A DNA stretch of 64,000 bases, from NCBI GenBank assembly GCA_913777465.1, contig CAJYRQ010000005.1:41468-105467 (forward strand), read 5' to 3'. Numbering within the stretch: the first letter of the stretch is position 1; every line of letters begins with the position of its first letter. The notes below the pieces were generated by a model. The model saw nothing but the letters and a program-made list of their open reading frames with translations. It had not been told where the DNA came from and made no database searches. The position numbers and the translations under genes were made by a program. Of this stretch, positions 28,537-37,723 are shown piece after piece. Source of the DNA: an uncultured Chryseobacterium sp. GTDB taxonomy: Bacteria; Bacteroidota; Bacteroidia; Flavobacteriales; Weeksellaceae.

Positions 28537-29955
28537 TTACATCAGCTGGTATTCCGGGGTGGACATCAGATTGATAATATTCATTTTCACTGAACTGTCC
28601 GAAAAATTCTTCACGGAAGCCAGATCAAGCGACCTGCTGTTCTGGATCAGGTAATCTTCCGGATTTTTTCCGCTGAAAACTTTTTCCACATAAGCCCAGT
28701 CGATCGTAATATTCGGGTTTTTAAAGCTTTTGGCCAGCGTATTGGCGTTGTTTTTCAGTCCCATATCCAGGTCGTCGTCTTCCTTCGGCCGATAGTCCAG
28801 CGGCCGCAGCCCGGACCAGATCTGAGGGATCTGCAGCCTCAGCATCAACGTGGAACTGTCGATCCAGGATTTTCCGTTCGGCCAGCCGGAAACATTCGGC
28901 GGGTACAGCAGCATTTGCCCCAGCAGCTTCTGGTAAACGATGAGGTTTTCCGGATTCTGTATATTCATGGGAAGAACGCGCATCATGCCGGCCATCAGCT
29001 CAATAGGAGATTTGATCCTGCTGCTTATATTTTTCCGGTCGTAAAACCAGGAGCTTGAAAAAATCGTTTTCATCAGCTTTCTAATATCATAACCGGAGTG
29101 GTAGAAACCTTCACTCAGGGTATTGATAATCGCTTCATCTTCCTTTTCATTTACAAAGAACCGGTAAATTTTGGCAGTGATGAATCTGGCTGTGGCTTTC
29201 TGCTCAAGGATTATATTCAAAACATCGGAACCCGTAAAATTTCCTGTCTTTCCCAGAAATGTTTTGGAGCCTTCATCATGGATTTTCTTTTTTTCTGCAA
29301 AATTACCTTCCTTGTCGTAGCTCCAGCCGGTAAAGGCCCGCGCGGCCTCACGGATGTCTTTTTCGGTATAGTTTCCGCGGCCCATGGTGAAGAGCTCCAT
29401 CACTTCGCGGGCAAAGTTTTCATTGGGATGGTCTTTTTTATTCTGCTGGTTGTTCAGAAAATTCAACATGGCCGGTGCCTGACTTACTTCAAACAGCAGA
29501 TCTTTAAAATTTCCCAATGCATTTTTCCGGATCACATTCAGGATCTGCCGGTTGAATTTCGGGTTCTGGATCCGTGAAGCGAAATGCCCGTGCCAGAAAA
29601 AAGCCATCTTTTCTTTCATCTGCTCTTTGCTGCTCACCATCTTACTGAGGAAATTCAGATTCAGTTCCTCATTCTGCCGGCGGTAGATTTTCTGCATTTC
29701 TTTTTTCTTCTCGGCAGGTGAAGCGGCACTCATGATATCCGTTGAATTCGTATTTGCCTTCATTGCATCAGCGGTTTCCAGAAGGTCGGATGTTTCGTAA
29801 TTGATGCACTGAAAGGTATCTTCATGGAAAAGATCGTCCATTATTTGCTGAGGATTTTTTATTGCGAGATCGTGGATCCTGGCAATTCCCGGTCCGAAAC
29901 CTGCGCGCCACATCAGGTGTTTGTTGTTGAGTAATGAAGAAGAGACCATATGCAT
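28537..29955 (-). CDS. DUF1800-family protein
   Basis: At 472 residues it is helical, with family blocks HLMWRAGFGPG (residue 13 on), AFFWHGHFAS near 118, NENFAREVMELFTMG near 183, RAFTGWSYD near 210, and YPPNVSGWPNGKSWI near 350. It begins without a clear signal peptide. It is the first gene of the two-gene unit with DUF1501. The region upstream (29956-30216) is AT-rich. Confidence 0.94.
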   Translation of the reverse strand: MHMVSSSLLNNKHLMWRAGFGPGIARIHDLAIKNPQQIMDDLFHEDTFQCINYETSDLLETADAMKANTNSTDIMSAASPAEKKKEMQKIYRRQNEELNLNFLSKMVSSKEQMKEKMAFFWHGHFASRIQNPKFNRQILNVIRKNALGNFKDLLFEVSQAPAMLNFLNNQQNKKDHPNENFAREVMELFTMGRGNYTEKDIREAARAFTGWSYDKEGNFAEKKKIHDEGSKTFLGKTGNFTGSDVLNIILEQKATARFITAKIYRFFVNEKEDEAIINTLSEGFYHSGYDIRKLMKTIFSSSWFYDRKNISSRIKSPIELMAGMMRVLPMNIQNPENLIVYQKLLGQMLLYPPNVSGWPNGKSWIDSSTLMLRLQIPQIWSGLRPLDYRPKEDDDLDMGLKNNANTLAKSFKNPNITIDWAYVEKVFSGKNPEDYLIQNSRSLDLASVKNFSDSSVKMNIINLMSTPEYQLM

Positions 29956-30228
29956 TGTTTACTTTTTGATATATTCTGTGGGATGATGTTAAAATTAATA
30001 ACGGTTAAGATTCGTTAATATTAAAATTATTCATCAAACGTATTATAAAAGGCCGGTTTTTTCCTGATAAATACATCCGTTTTTAAACAGGTATTTAATT
30101 TTTATTGAAAATAATGAATTGACTTTCATGGTTTTGCATTTGTGCAGGATCTGGAACTCCTGAGAAAGCCTTTCCTTGGCACGATTTTTACATCTCCCAC
30201 CCTAGTAAAATTTAAAATGATCAAGAGT

Positions 30229-30792
30229 ATGAAAATGATTAAACAGGCCATTTTATTTGCCGGAATATTAACTGCAGGAGCGTTAAGCGCCCAGAGTGCC
30301 CAGATGAACAACATGATCAAAGTAGGAGCGAATGTCGGTTTGGCAGTTCCTTCCGATAATACTTCCATGGCCGTTGGTGTGGATGTAGCGTACCAGAATC
30401 TTATTACTCCGGGATTCGGATTAGGTATTGCGACAGGATATACGCATTACTTTGGGAAATATAACAACGGATATACCAACAATGATGTAGGTGTGGTTCC
30501 TGTAGCTGCCCTGATCAGAATCTATCCGAAGCAGACCGGGTTTTATTTCGGAACCGATTTGGGATACGGTATCCTGGTAGGAGATAATAAAGTAGCTTCC
30601 AATGCAGGTCTGGACAGACCAAACGGAGGATTTTACTTAAAGCCTGAAATCGGATACCACAACCAGGACTGGAATTTCTTTGTACAGTACCAGAAAGTAT
30701 TTGTAGGAAACAACGGCGATCTGCCGAACCAGGACTACAATGTGGGCAACATCGGGGTAGGGTTCTCCTACAACATTCCTTTAGGAAAATAG
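30229..30792 (+). CDS. Outer-membrane beta-barrel protein
   Basis: The signal peptide MKMIKQAILFAGILTAGALSAQ begins at ATG 30229 (an in-frame ATG at 30217 is an alternative start). The mature 165 residues alternate aromatic and glycine positions (VGANVGLAVP, GFGLGIATGYTHYFG, FYFGTDLGYGILVG) and end NIGVGFSYNIPLGK with a C-terminal amphipathic strand, as in small 8-stranded porin-like barrels. Role unknown. Confidence 0.88.
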   Translation: MKMIKQAILFAGILTAGALSAQSAQMNNMIKVGANVGLAVPSDNTSMAVGVDVAYQNLITPGFGLGIATGYTHYFGKYNNGYTNNDVGVVPVAALIRIYPKQTGFYFGTDLGYGILVGDNKVASNAGLDRPNGGFYLKPEIGYHNQDWNFFVQYQKVFVGNNGDLPNQDYNVGNIGVGFSYNIPLGK

Positions 30793-30819
30793 TTAGATTT
30801 TTATATAAGCAATTATTAA

Positions 30820-30852
30820 CCAAACCTTTTCGAAATTTTGAGAAGGTTTTTT
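30820..30852 (+). terminator. Terminator after the barrel gene
   Basis: AACCTTTTC pairs with GAGAAGGTT, followed by a T run. Confidence 0.8.
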
Positions 30853-30883
30853 ATTTCTAACGAAAATTTACGAAAGTTATTAT

Positions 30884-30891
30884 TATATTTG
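30884..30891 (+). promoter_or_regulatory. Putative -7 element of glk
   Basis: TATATTTG matches TAnnTTTG. Transcription would begin only about 10 bases before the glk start codon at 30907. Confidence 0.5.
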
Positions 30892-30906
30892 ATAAAATTT
30901 GAGGTT

Positions 30907-31956
30907 ATGATTTTGAATCCAAAATTTCCACTCTACTTACCAGGAGTAAAAAACGGCAGCAATGATAACGTTTCGATCATCAGTGCAAACCTACGCGAAG
31001 ATATTACAACATTAGGCTATTTTGTTTCCGGCAATGGCGGTCTGGAAGTTAAGATCCAGAATAATTATCCTACTAAGGAATTTGCTTCTTTTGCAGAGAT
31101 CCTGAAAAAATTCATGCAGGACAACGGGCTGGAAAATGTGAAAAGGCTTGGAATGGCTGTTCCGGGACCCGTACTGTACGGAAAGAGTACACCGGAAAGG
31201 CTGGGCTGGAATCTCGACGTTGAAGATTTCAAAAGGGATTTCGATTTTGAAAGGGTAGACATGCTGAACGATCAGGAGTCTTCTGCTTACGGAATGGGAC
31301 TTTTGGAAGACAGCGATCTGGATCCGATCTACACCAGCGGGCATTTCGAAAAAGGAAATATGGCAATCCTCGCGCCGGGGAACGGGCTTGGAGAAGCAGG
31401 ATATTTTTTCGACGGAAAATACCTCCGTCCGTTCGCAACGGAAGGCGGGCACTCCGAATTTTCACCGAGAACCAATGTGGAAGTGGAGTTCTACCAGTTC
31501 CTGAACAATCTTTACGGCATCGTAAGCTGGGAAAATGTTTTGTCCAAAGGCGGATTATTCAACATTTACCGTTTCCTGAGAGATGTGAAAAGGCATCCTG
31601 AACCGGAATGGCTGGCGGAACGTCTTTCCAACGGCAACTTTTTTGAAGAGCTGTACAAAGCTGCAGTAGAGGAAGATGTGCTGATCTGCAAGATAGCCCT
31701 GGATACTTTTATCGAGTTCCTGGCCAGAGAAGCGAATAACTTAACGTTAAAGCTGAAAGCGACCGGAGGACTGTTGATTTCAGGTGATATTCCGCAGGCT
31801 ATCGCTGCCTATATCAACAAAGATAAATTCTACGAAAAATTCAAGATCAGCGATAAGATGGAAGAGATGCTGAGAAACATCCCGATCTATCTGAATAAAA
31901 ACGAAAATACGGCGTTGAACGGTGCAGCCCTTTACACCGCTTACAACCAGGAATAA
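30907..31956 (+). CDS. glk: Glucokinase, bacterial Glk family
   Basis: It starts at ATG 30907 (MILNPKFPLYLPGV), 349 residues; the longer frame would start inside the preceding terminator. Family blocks are LGMAVPGPVL near 82, DVEDFKRDFDFERVDMLNDQESSAYG near 105-130, APGNGLGEAGYFFDGKYLRPFATEGGHSEF near 156-188 with the sugar-binding E-G-G-H-x-E, and GGLLISGDIPQAI near 299. It phosphorylates glucose with ATP. The N-terminal phosphate loop is poorly conserved compared with the E. coli enzyme. Confidence 0.88.
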   Translation: MILNPKFPLYLPGVKNGSNDNVSIISANLREDITTLGYFVSGNGGLEVKIQNNYPTKEFASFAEILKKFMQDNGLENVKRLGMAVPGPVLYGKSTPERLGWNLDVEDFKRDFDFERVDMLNDQESSAYGMGLLEDSDLDPIYTSGHFEKGNMAILAPGNGLGEAGYFFDGKYLRPFATEGGHSEFSPRTNVEVEFYQFLNNLYGIVSWENVLSKGGLFNIYRFLRDVKRHPEPEWLAERLSNGNFFEELYKAAVEEDVLICKIALDTFIEFLAREANNLTLKLKATGGLLISGDIPQAIAAYINKDKFYEKFKISDKMEEMLRNIPIYLNKNENTALNGAALYTAYNQE

Positions 31957-31969
31957 ATACAAATCAGGC

Positions 31970-31994
31970 TCCGGATTTTCCGGAGCTTTTTTTA
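31970..31994 (+). terminator. Terminator of glk
   Basis: GCTCCGG pairs with CCGGAGC, followed by seven T. Confidence 0.9.
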
Positions 31995-32027
31995 TGAATG
32001 ATACTGTTGAAGAAAATAATTGTATTT

Positions 32028-32073
32028 ATTGATGTACATCAATGCAATCTATCGCTGCCGTTACTTACATTTG
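32028..32073 (+). promoter_or_regulatory. FNR/CRP-type box and -7 element before the yceI genes
   Basis: ATTGATGTACATCAAT (32028-32043) is a perfect palindrome matching the FNR half-sites TTGAT-N4-ATCAA. TACATTTG at 32066-32073 matches the -7 element. The box centre lies about 44 bases upstream of the expected start, as for activator-dependent promoters. Confidence 0.7.
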
Positions 32074-32110
32074 CACCTGTAAATAAAGGACAAGTAAATA
32101 ACTTTTATAA

Positions 32111-32677
32111 ATGAAAAAAATATTTTTATTAGCCGTATTGGCAAGTGGTCTTGCATTCGGACAGGCAAAAAAAGTAGTAAGCTCCGATGTACAGTGGTGG
32201 GGTTATAAAATCGCAAAATCCGAAGCCAGCTCTCACAACGGTACCGTAAAGGTAAAATCCGGTGATCTGGTAATGAAAGGAAACCAACTGGTAGGCGGTA
32301 CTTTTGTTCTGGATATGACTTCCATCAACGCGACAGACCTTTCCGGGGAATACCAGCAGAAGCTTAACGGTCACCTGAAAAACGGAGACTTCTTCGAAGT
32401 GGAGAAATATCCTACAGCGACTTTCAAAATTACCGGAGTAAAGAAAAACAACGATAAAGTATACAATTCTTTAGTTACCGGTAACCTGACGGTAAAAGGA
32501 AAAACCAATACGATTTCTTTCCCTGCGAAAATTACGTATGCAAACGGAACGTTAAGCCTGATGTCTAACAAATTTTCCATCGACAGACAGAAATTTGACG
32601 TCGCTTATAAGTCTACCATGCAGGATGTTCTTGTGAAAGATGATATGGATTTGCTGGTAAAAGTAACAGCTAAATAA
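32111..32677 (+). CDS. YceI-family periplasmic protein, 188 aa
   Basis: A signal peptide (MKKIFLLAVLASGLAFGQ) precedes a lipocalin-like YceI domain: WWGYKIAKSEASSHNGTVKVKSG near 30-50, MTSINATDLSG, KNGDFFEVEKYPTATFKITGV near 92-112, and LTVKGKTNTISFPAKI near 133-148. YceI proteins bind isoprenoid-type ligands in a beta-barrel pocket. A paralogue follows, with a terminator between them, so the second gene may depend on read-through. Confidence 0.93.
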   Translation: MKKIFLLAVLASGLAFGQAKKVVSSDVQWWGYKIAKSEASSHNGTVKVKSGDLVMKGNQLVGGTFVLDMTSINATDLSGEYQQKLNGHLKNGDFFEVEKYPTATFKITGVKKNNDKVYNSLVTGNLTVKGKTNTISFPAKITYANGTLSLMSNKFSIDRQKFDVAYKSTMQDVLVKDDMDLLVKVTAK

Positions 32678-32698
32678 TTTAATCAAAAAAAGATTGTT

Positions 32699-32728
32699 AA
32701 AAGTGTAGAAGTTCTACACTTTTTTTTA
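32699..32728 (+). terminator. Terminator between the yceI genes
   Basis: AAAAGTGTAGAA and TTCTACACTTTT form a perfect 12-bp stem followed by T. Confidence 0.9.
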
Positions 32729-32755
32729 TTTTTGTTGAATTGTAAATAAAAAAGA

Positions 32756-33391
32756 ATGAAAAGATTACTATTGTTTGCGATGATGTGCGTAGGTATGTCA
32801 TTTGTTTTCGGACAGAAGAAAGGTGATAAAGTGGTAAAAGTAACCTCATCAGAGATCAGATGGTGGGGATATAAAGTAGTAAAGACAGTTCCGACAACCC
32901 ATTCCGGAACGGTAAAGCTGAAAAGCGGAAAGTTCACTTTCGATAAAACGGTTCTGGTAGACGGAGAGTTTATGATCGACATGAAATCGATTATGGCCGG
33001 TGACGTTTCAAGCCAGGATGAAGATATGGTAAAACTGACGAACGACCTGAAAAGCTCCAACTTTTTCGATGTTAAAAAGTTCCCGCTTGCCAAATTCCAT
33101 TTAACGAAAATTATCCCTCTGGCAAACAGCGACTATAATTCCACAGTGTACGGAGACGTAACGATCAAAGGCGTAAGAAAGACCATTACTTTCCCTGCGA
33201 ATGTTTATATCACCCAGTTTACCGTAGTAATCGAATCTGCCAAATTCTCATTGAACAGAAGAGATTTCAAAGTTTTCTACCAGTCTTCGCTGAAAGATTA
33301 TTTCATTAAAAATGAAATGGATATCCAGTTCAAGCTTTCAACAGCCGTGTTGGATAACGAAAACAGAACGCCTGTAAAGAAGAAGAAATAA
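32756..33391 (+). CDS. YceI-family periplasmic protein, 211 aa
   Basis: The signal peptide is MKRLLLFAMMCVGMSFVFGQ. The domain repeats the neighbour's blocks: RWWGYKVVKTVPTTHSGTVK near 37-56, FMIDMKSIMAGDVS near 77-90, SSNFFDVKKFPLAKFHL near 102-118, and VTIKGVRKTITFPANV near 136-151. It is a diverged tandem duplicate with a longer lysine-rich C-terminus. It probably has the same ligand-binding fold, with possibly a different ligand. Confidence 0.93.
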   Translation: MKRLLLFAMMCVGMSFVFGQKKGDKVVKVTSSEIRWWGYKVVKTVPTTHSGTVKLKSGKFTFDKTVLVDGEFMIDMKSIMAGDVSSQDEDMVKLTNDLKSSNFFDVKKFPLAKFHLTKIIPLANSDYNSTVYGDVTIKGVRKTITFPANVYITQFTVVIESAKFSLNRRDFKVFYQSSLKDYFIKNEMDIQFKLSTAVLDNENRTPVKKKK

Positions 33392-33416
33392 GACACCCGT
33401 CTTTTAAAAGATAAGG

Positions 33417-33450
33417 ATGAGCGGTTTTTCAGAAAGCCGCTCATTTTTTT
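33417..33450 (+). terminator. Terminator after the second yceI gene
   Basis: ATGAGCGG pairs with CCGCTCAT around a 12-base loop, followed by seven T. Confidence 0.85.
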
Positions 33451-33474
33451 GTCCGAATTTTTTAAATTAGTACC

Positions 33475-34116
33475 ATGAAAGTATATGTCGTAAGCGGATT
33501 GGGCGCAGATTTCAAAGTATTGGAAAAGATTGAGTTTCCAAAGCGCCACGAAGTGGTTTTTATAGACTGGCTGATTCCCTTTCCCAATGAAGAATTCCCG
33601 GACTATGTGAAAAGGATGGCTGAAAAAATTGATGATTCGGAGCCGTTTTATCTGGTCGGATATTCTTTCGGTGGACTTATGGTTCAGGAAATCAATAAAC
33701 TGAAGCCGGCCCGTAAGGTGGTGATTCTCGGGAGCATTAAATCCGATAAGGAAAAATCACGCCTGATCAGAACCGGCCAGCTTACCAGGATCCCCAAAAT
33801 TCTTCCGGTTACCTTTTTCAACGAGCGAACCACCAACATGTATTCCGTTGTCCGTAAATTCTTTGATCCGCGGAATCCAAAGGTCCTGCAGTACTTCCGG
33901 GTACGCGATCCGTATTACCTGAAATGGTCTGTTGAAAAGATTTCCGACTGGAAATTTGATGAAAATCCGGAAGTGGTACAGATTATGGGCGATAAGGATA
34001 TCGTCTTTCCGATTAAAAATTCCAGACCCGATTATATTATCAAAGGCGGGACCCATTTATTTCCCGTTACAAAATCTAAGGAAGTTACCGTTATTCTGGA
34101 AGGGGTATTGGATTAG
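33475..34116 (+). CDS. Alpha/beta hydrolase, 213 aa
   Basis: A short hydrolase fold without signal peptide. The nucleophile elbow is GYSFGG at 62-67 (Ser64). The likely acid is in MGDKDIVFP near 168, and the histidine is in KGGTHLFPV near 189. Strand one starts at the N-terminus (VYVVSGLGAD). Substrate unknown. After the stop, TTTAAATTTTAATT and its complement form a 24-base AT palindrome (34131-34154), which may end transcription. Confidence 0.88.
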   Translation: MKVYVVSGLGADFKVLEKIEFPKRHEVVFIDWLIPFPNEEFPDYVKRMAEKIDDSEPFYLVGYSFGGLMVQEINKLKPARKVVILGSIKSDKEKSRLIRTGQLTRIPKILPVTFFNERTTNMYSVVRKFFDPRNPKVLQYFRVRDPYYLKWSVEKISDWKFDENPEVVQIMGDKDIVFPIKNSRPDYIIKGGTHLFPVTKSKEVTVILEGVLD

Positions 34117-34197
34117 AAATATAATTAAATTTTAAATTTTAATTAAAATTTAAAGGGGGGGGCGATTTTATTTTATATTTTTTTTAAAATTTATGCT

Positions 34198-34205
34198 TAC
34201 TTTTG
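34198..34205 (+). promoter_or_regulatory. Putative -7 element of amt
   Basis: TACTTTTG matches TAnnTTTG, 21 bases before the amt start codon. Confidence 0.55.
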
Positions 34206-34226
34206 AAGGGGTAAAACATAAATTTT

Positions 34227-35570
34227 ATGACAGTAGGTTTAAAATGGATCGTTTCATTCTGCCTGATCGCTTTGGTAGCGGTAGGCGGATTATTCTGGAG
34301 CCCCATTGCGGATTTTCCGAATACCGGAGAATTTCTGAGCGAAGATAAAATTGTCGGGGCTGATGTGGCCTGGATCCTGGCGGCAGCCGGCCTGGTGCTT
34401 CTGATGACACCCGGCCTTTCTTTTTTCTACGGCGGAATGGTCGGGAAGAAAAACGTCATTTCCACCATGCTGCAGAGCTTTATCGCCCTGGGGGTTATCT
34501 CCATGCTGTGGGTCGTGGTCGGCTTTTCCCTTTCGTTCGGCGACTCCATCGGTTTTACCATCAACGGTGTGCATTACGGAATTATCGGAAACCCAGTGAG
34601 CTATCCGTTTTTCAGCAGGGTCGGGGTTTTACCGCATAAAGCGATGGCATCTACCATTCCTTTTATCCTCTTTGCCCTTTTCCAGATGAAATTTGCCGTC
34701 ATTACCCCGGCAATTATTACCGGTTCCTTTGCAGAACGGGTGCGTTTCATCTCCTATCTTTTATTCATGGTGCTTTTCAGCATTTTTATCTATACACCGC
34801 TTTGCCACATGGTCTGGCATCCGGACGGCCTTCTGAATAAATATTTCGGAGTAAAGGACTTTGCCGGAGGAACCGTGGTTCACATGAGTGCCGGTTTTGC
34901 GGCACTGGCAGGAGCTATGGTTGTAGGAAACCGGAAACGGCCTCATCACGAACCGTCCAATATTTCCTATGTGATGCTGGGGACAGGAATGCTCTGGTTC
35001 GGCTGGTTCGGGTTCAATGCGGGTTCCGCTTTAAGTGCCAATGCTACGGCAGCAACGGCTTTCGGCACAACCACCATTGCTTCAGCTTCTGCCATGATGA
35101 CCTGGATCTTTTTCGACAGGATCAATAAAAGAAAGGTTTCCGCGATGGGAGCGTGCATCGGTGCGGTCGTTGGTCTGGTAGCCATTACGCCGGCCTGCGG
35201 CTTTGTTTCGGTTTCGGAAAGCCTTTTCATCGGATTTATTTCAGCGATTGTTTCCAACCTCATGGTGAACTGGAAGGCGCTGAAGAAAATTGATGATACC
35301 CTGGATGTTTTTGCCTGTCACGGGGTTGGGGGAATCATGGGAATGATCCTGACGGCCATCTTTGCCCATGGTGAAAATGCCAGTCTGCTTCACGGTGGAA
35401 TCGAAGTTTTTGCGCATCACATGATGGCCTTGGTTCTCGTTTCCCTGTTCGCCTTTTTCGGCTCCCTGCTTTTATACAAAATCACCGATAGCATCATTAC
35501 CCTCAGGGTCTCCGAAGAATCGGAAGACCTGGGGCTGGATATCTCGCAGCATGAAGAAAGGCTTTGCTAA
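34227..35570 (+). CDS. amt: Ammonium transporter
   Basis: At 447 residues it has about 11 membrane segments. Conserved pieces are DVAWILAAAGLVLLMTPGLSFFYGGMVGKKN near 46-76, FAGGTVVHMSAGFAALAGAMV near 210-230 (first pore His), WFGWFGFNAGSALSAN near 255-270, and DVFACHGVGGIMGMI near 357-371 (second pore His). It moves ammonium/ammonia across the inner membrane. No glnK-type PII gene is adjacent, which is unusual for bacterial amt. Confidence 0.96.
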   Translation: MTVGLKWIVSFCLIALVAVGGLFWSPIADFPNTGEFLSEDKIVGADVAWILAAAGLVLLMTPGLSFFYGGMVGKKNVISTMLQSFIALGVISMLWVVVGFSLSFGDSIGFTINGVHYGIIGNPVSYPFFSRVGVLPHKAMASTIPFILFALFQMKFAVITPAIITGSFAERVRFISYLLFMVLFSIFIYTPLCHMVWHPDGLLNKYFGVKDFAGGTVVHMSAGFAALAGAMVVGNRKRPHHEPSNISYVMLGTGMLWFGWFGFNAGSALSANATAATAFGTTTIASASAMMTWIFFDRINKRKVSAMGACIGAVVGLVAITPACGFVSVSESLFIGFISAIVSNLMVNWKALKKIDDTLDVFACHGVGGIMGMILTAIFAHGENASLLHGGIEVFAHHMMALVLVSLFAFFGSLLLYKITDSIITLRVSEESEDLGLDISQHEERLC

Positions 35571-35572
35571 AA

Positions 35573-35990
35573 AGGTGAATTGTGAATAGTGAATAGTGAA
35601 TTTTGCTTCGCAAGTGAATTTTAAATAATTCAAAATTGACCTTTGACACGAAGTAATTGACCATTCACCATAACCAGAATGATCTTGCTGCACGAGTGAA
35701 TTTTTAAAAAGTGAATGGCGAATCAAAAATAAAATTGACCTTTGACACGAAGTAATTGACCATTCACCATAACCAGAGTGAATATTGCTGCACAAGTGAA
35801 TTTTTAAAAAGTGAATGGTGAATCAAAAATAAAATTGACCTTTGACACGAAGTAATTGACCATTCACCATAACCAGAATGATCTTGTTGCACAAGTCGAT
35901 TTTAAAGTAAACGGTAAATCAAAAACAAAATTAACCATTGACTCGAAGAAATTCACAGCACAGCTAATTGACCTTTCACTATTAACCCTT
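35573..35990. repeat. Tandem 100-bp repeat, three good copies and one decayed
   Basis: Copies share AAAATTGACCTTTGACACG, AAGTAATTGACCATTCACC and ATAACCAGA, with anchors at 35661, 35760 and 35860, a 99-100 base period. The unit ends near GCACAAGTGAATTTTTAAAA and GTGAATGGTGAATC. The fourth copy (after 35892) has lost much of its sequence. Related single units lie at 46538-46636 and, inverted, at 63895-64000. No coding potential is evident. Confidence 0.85.
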
Positions 35991-36005
35991 TTTTCACTGC
36001 CGGCT

Positions 36006-36034
36006 TTTGCATCTCAATTTATCGTGTATCTTTG
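36006..36034 (+). promoter_or_regulatory. Promoter of sdaA
   Basis: TTTG-N17-TATCTTTG fits the Bacteroidetes consensus. It ends 28 bases before the start codon. Confidence 0.75.
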
Positions 36035-36062
36035 TGCTTAGGAAAAATGATGCATTTTCTAT

Positions 36063-37481
36063 ATGGAATCAATATCGGTTTTTGAAATTATAAAAGTAGG
36101 AATAGGACCTTCCAGTTCGCACACCATGGGCCCATGGAACGCCGCTTCGGCATTTATCAGGATTATAAAAAGAGAGCGTTCGATCGCCGAAGTGAAAGAA
36201 GTATTCCTGGAATTCTTCGGGTCACTGGCCAAAACAGGGATCGGGCACGGAACCGACATCGCCGGAATGCTGGGACTAAACGGTGAAGATTTCAAAACCA
36301 TTGATACGACGAAAATCGATGAGAAAATCGAGACCATAAAAAGTACGCAGATCATCAACCTGGGTGGCGAAAAACAAATTCCTTTTGTTTACGGACATCA
36401 CCTGGTGCTGAACATGCAAAAATCGCTGGATTACCATCCGAACGGAATGATTTTCAGGGCAGTTTTTGAGGACGGAACCGAGCTTGAACAGGATTTTTAT
36501 TCCGTAGGCGGAGGTTTTATCATGAGCCAGGAAAAAAAATCCATCGATAAGCATTGCGTCCGGACGCTCTATCCTTGTCACAGATCCTCGGATATCGTTA
36601 AATACTGCGAAAAGCTGGGCCTCAGCAGGATTTCCGACCTGATCTTCATGAATGAGGAAAGCTGGAGATCGCAGGAGGAAACAAGGGCCGAAGCCCTTTA
36701 CATCTGGCAGCAGATTAAAGAATGCATTTACAAAGGCGTCAATAAGGAAGGCGTTCTGCCCGGCGGGCTGAATGTCACCAGAAGAGCTGCCGGAATCAAC
36801 CGGAAATTGCTGGGTGATAAAATCTATAAAAACAAAGACGAATGGTTCCGACAGGTAGTGGATGCCGAAGAAAACTTTACGAATATCAACAAATGGATTT
36901 CCTGTTTTGCATTGGCGGTGAATGAAGAAAATGCAAGCTTTGGAAGAATTATTACCGCTCCCACCAACGGAGCCAGCGGTGTTATCCCTGCAGTTCTGAT
37001 GTATGCGCAGGCGTTTACCGATTTTACCAGTGAGGATGATATTGTACGGTTTCTTCTGGTTGCCGGAGAGATCGGAACTTTGTTCAAGAAAAATGCAACC
37101 ATTTCTGCGGCGATGGGAGGCTGCCAGGCGGAAGTCGGTGTTTCGTCGGCAATGGCAGCGGCCGGACTTACGGAAATCCTCGGAGGCAGTGTAGGCCAGG
37201 TTTTGATGGCAGCAGAGATTGCCATGGAACATCATTTGGGATTAACCTGCGACCCGATCAGGGGCCTTGTGCAGATTCCTTGCATCGAAAGAAATACAAT
37301 GGGGGCCATTAAAGCTATTACTGCGGCCAATATCGCCTTGGAAAGTGATCCGGCAAAAGCGAAAGTCACCCTGGATGAGGTGATTCAGACGATGTGGGAA
37401 ACCGCTTTGTCTATGAACGACCGGTTTAAGGAAACTTCGGAAGGCGGACTGGCCATCGCCGTGAATGTTCCGGAATGTTAA
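36063..37481 (+). CDS. sdaA: L-serine ammonia-lyase, iron-sulfur type, single chain
   Basis: The 472-residue product joins beta and alpha domains. The N-terminal part has ISVFEIIKVGIGPSSSHTMGPWNAA (2-26). The C-terminal part has APTNGASGVIPAVLMY, GGCQAEVGVSSAMAAAG, HHLGLTCDPIRGLVQIPCIERN and the cluster cysteines of these blocks. It converts L-serine to pyruvate and ammonia using a [4Fe-4S] cluster. It stands alone, after the tandem repeat. Confidence 0.96.
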   Translation: MESISVFEIIKVGIGPSSSHTMGPWNAASAFIRIIKRERSIAEVKEVFLEFFGSLAKTGIGHGTDIAGMLGLNGEDFKTIDTTKIDEKIETIKSTQIINLGGEKQIPFVYGHHLVLNMQKSLDYHPNGMIFRAVFEDGTELEQDFYSVGGGFIMSQEKKSIDKHCVRTLYPCHRSSDIVKYCEKLGLSRISDLIFMNEESWRSQEETRAEALYIWQQIKECIYKGVNKEGVLPGGLNVTRRAAGINRKLLGDKIYKNKDEWFRQVVDAEENFTNINKWISCFALAVNEENASFGRIITAPTNGASGVIPAVLMYAQAFTDFTSEDDIVRFLLVAGEIGTLFKKNATISAAMGGCQAEVGVSSAMAAAGLTEILGGSVGQVLMAAEIAMEHHLGLTCDPIRGLVQIPCIERNTMGAIKAITAANIALESDPAKAKVTLDEVIQTMWETALSMNDRFKETSEGGLAIAVNVPEC

Positions 37482-37671
37482 TCTTAAAAAATTTGACTTA
37501 AATATTACGGTTAGGTTTAAACACGGATTGGCACGGATTTTCACAGATGATTGTCGATTAACATCAACAGTAATTTTCCCTATGTTTTTATAAAATTTTG
37601 TTTGATTGGTAATCGGATTTGCATCATATTCTGCTTTAAGACGTCCCATCAGGACTTTCTGTCTTTATTAT

Positions 37672-37703
37672 TTTGTTGTTTTGAATAAAAACGGATATTT
37701 TTG
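37672..37703 (+). promoter_or_regulatory. Promoter of the gene at 37724
   Basis: TTTG-N20-TATTTTTG fits the consensus well, 20 bases before the start codon. Confidence 0.75.
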
Positions 37704-37723
37704 CCGAAATTTTATTGAAAACC

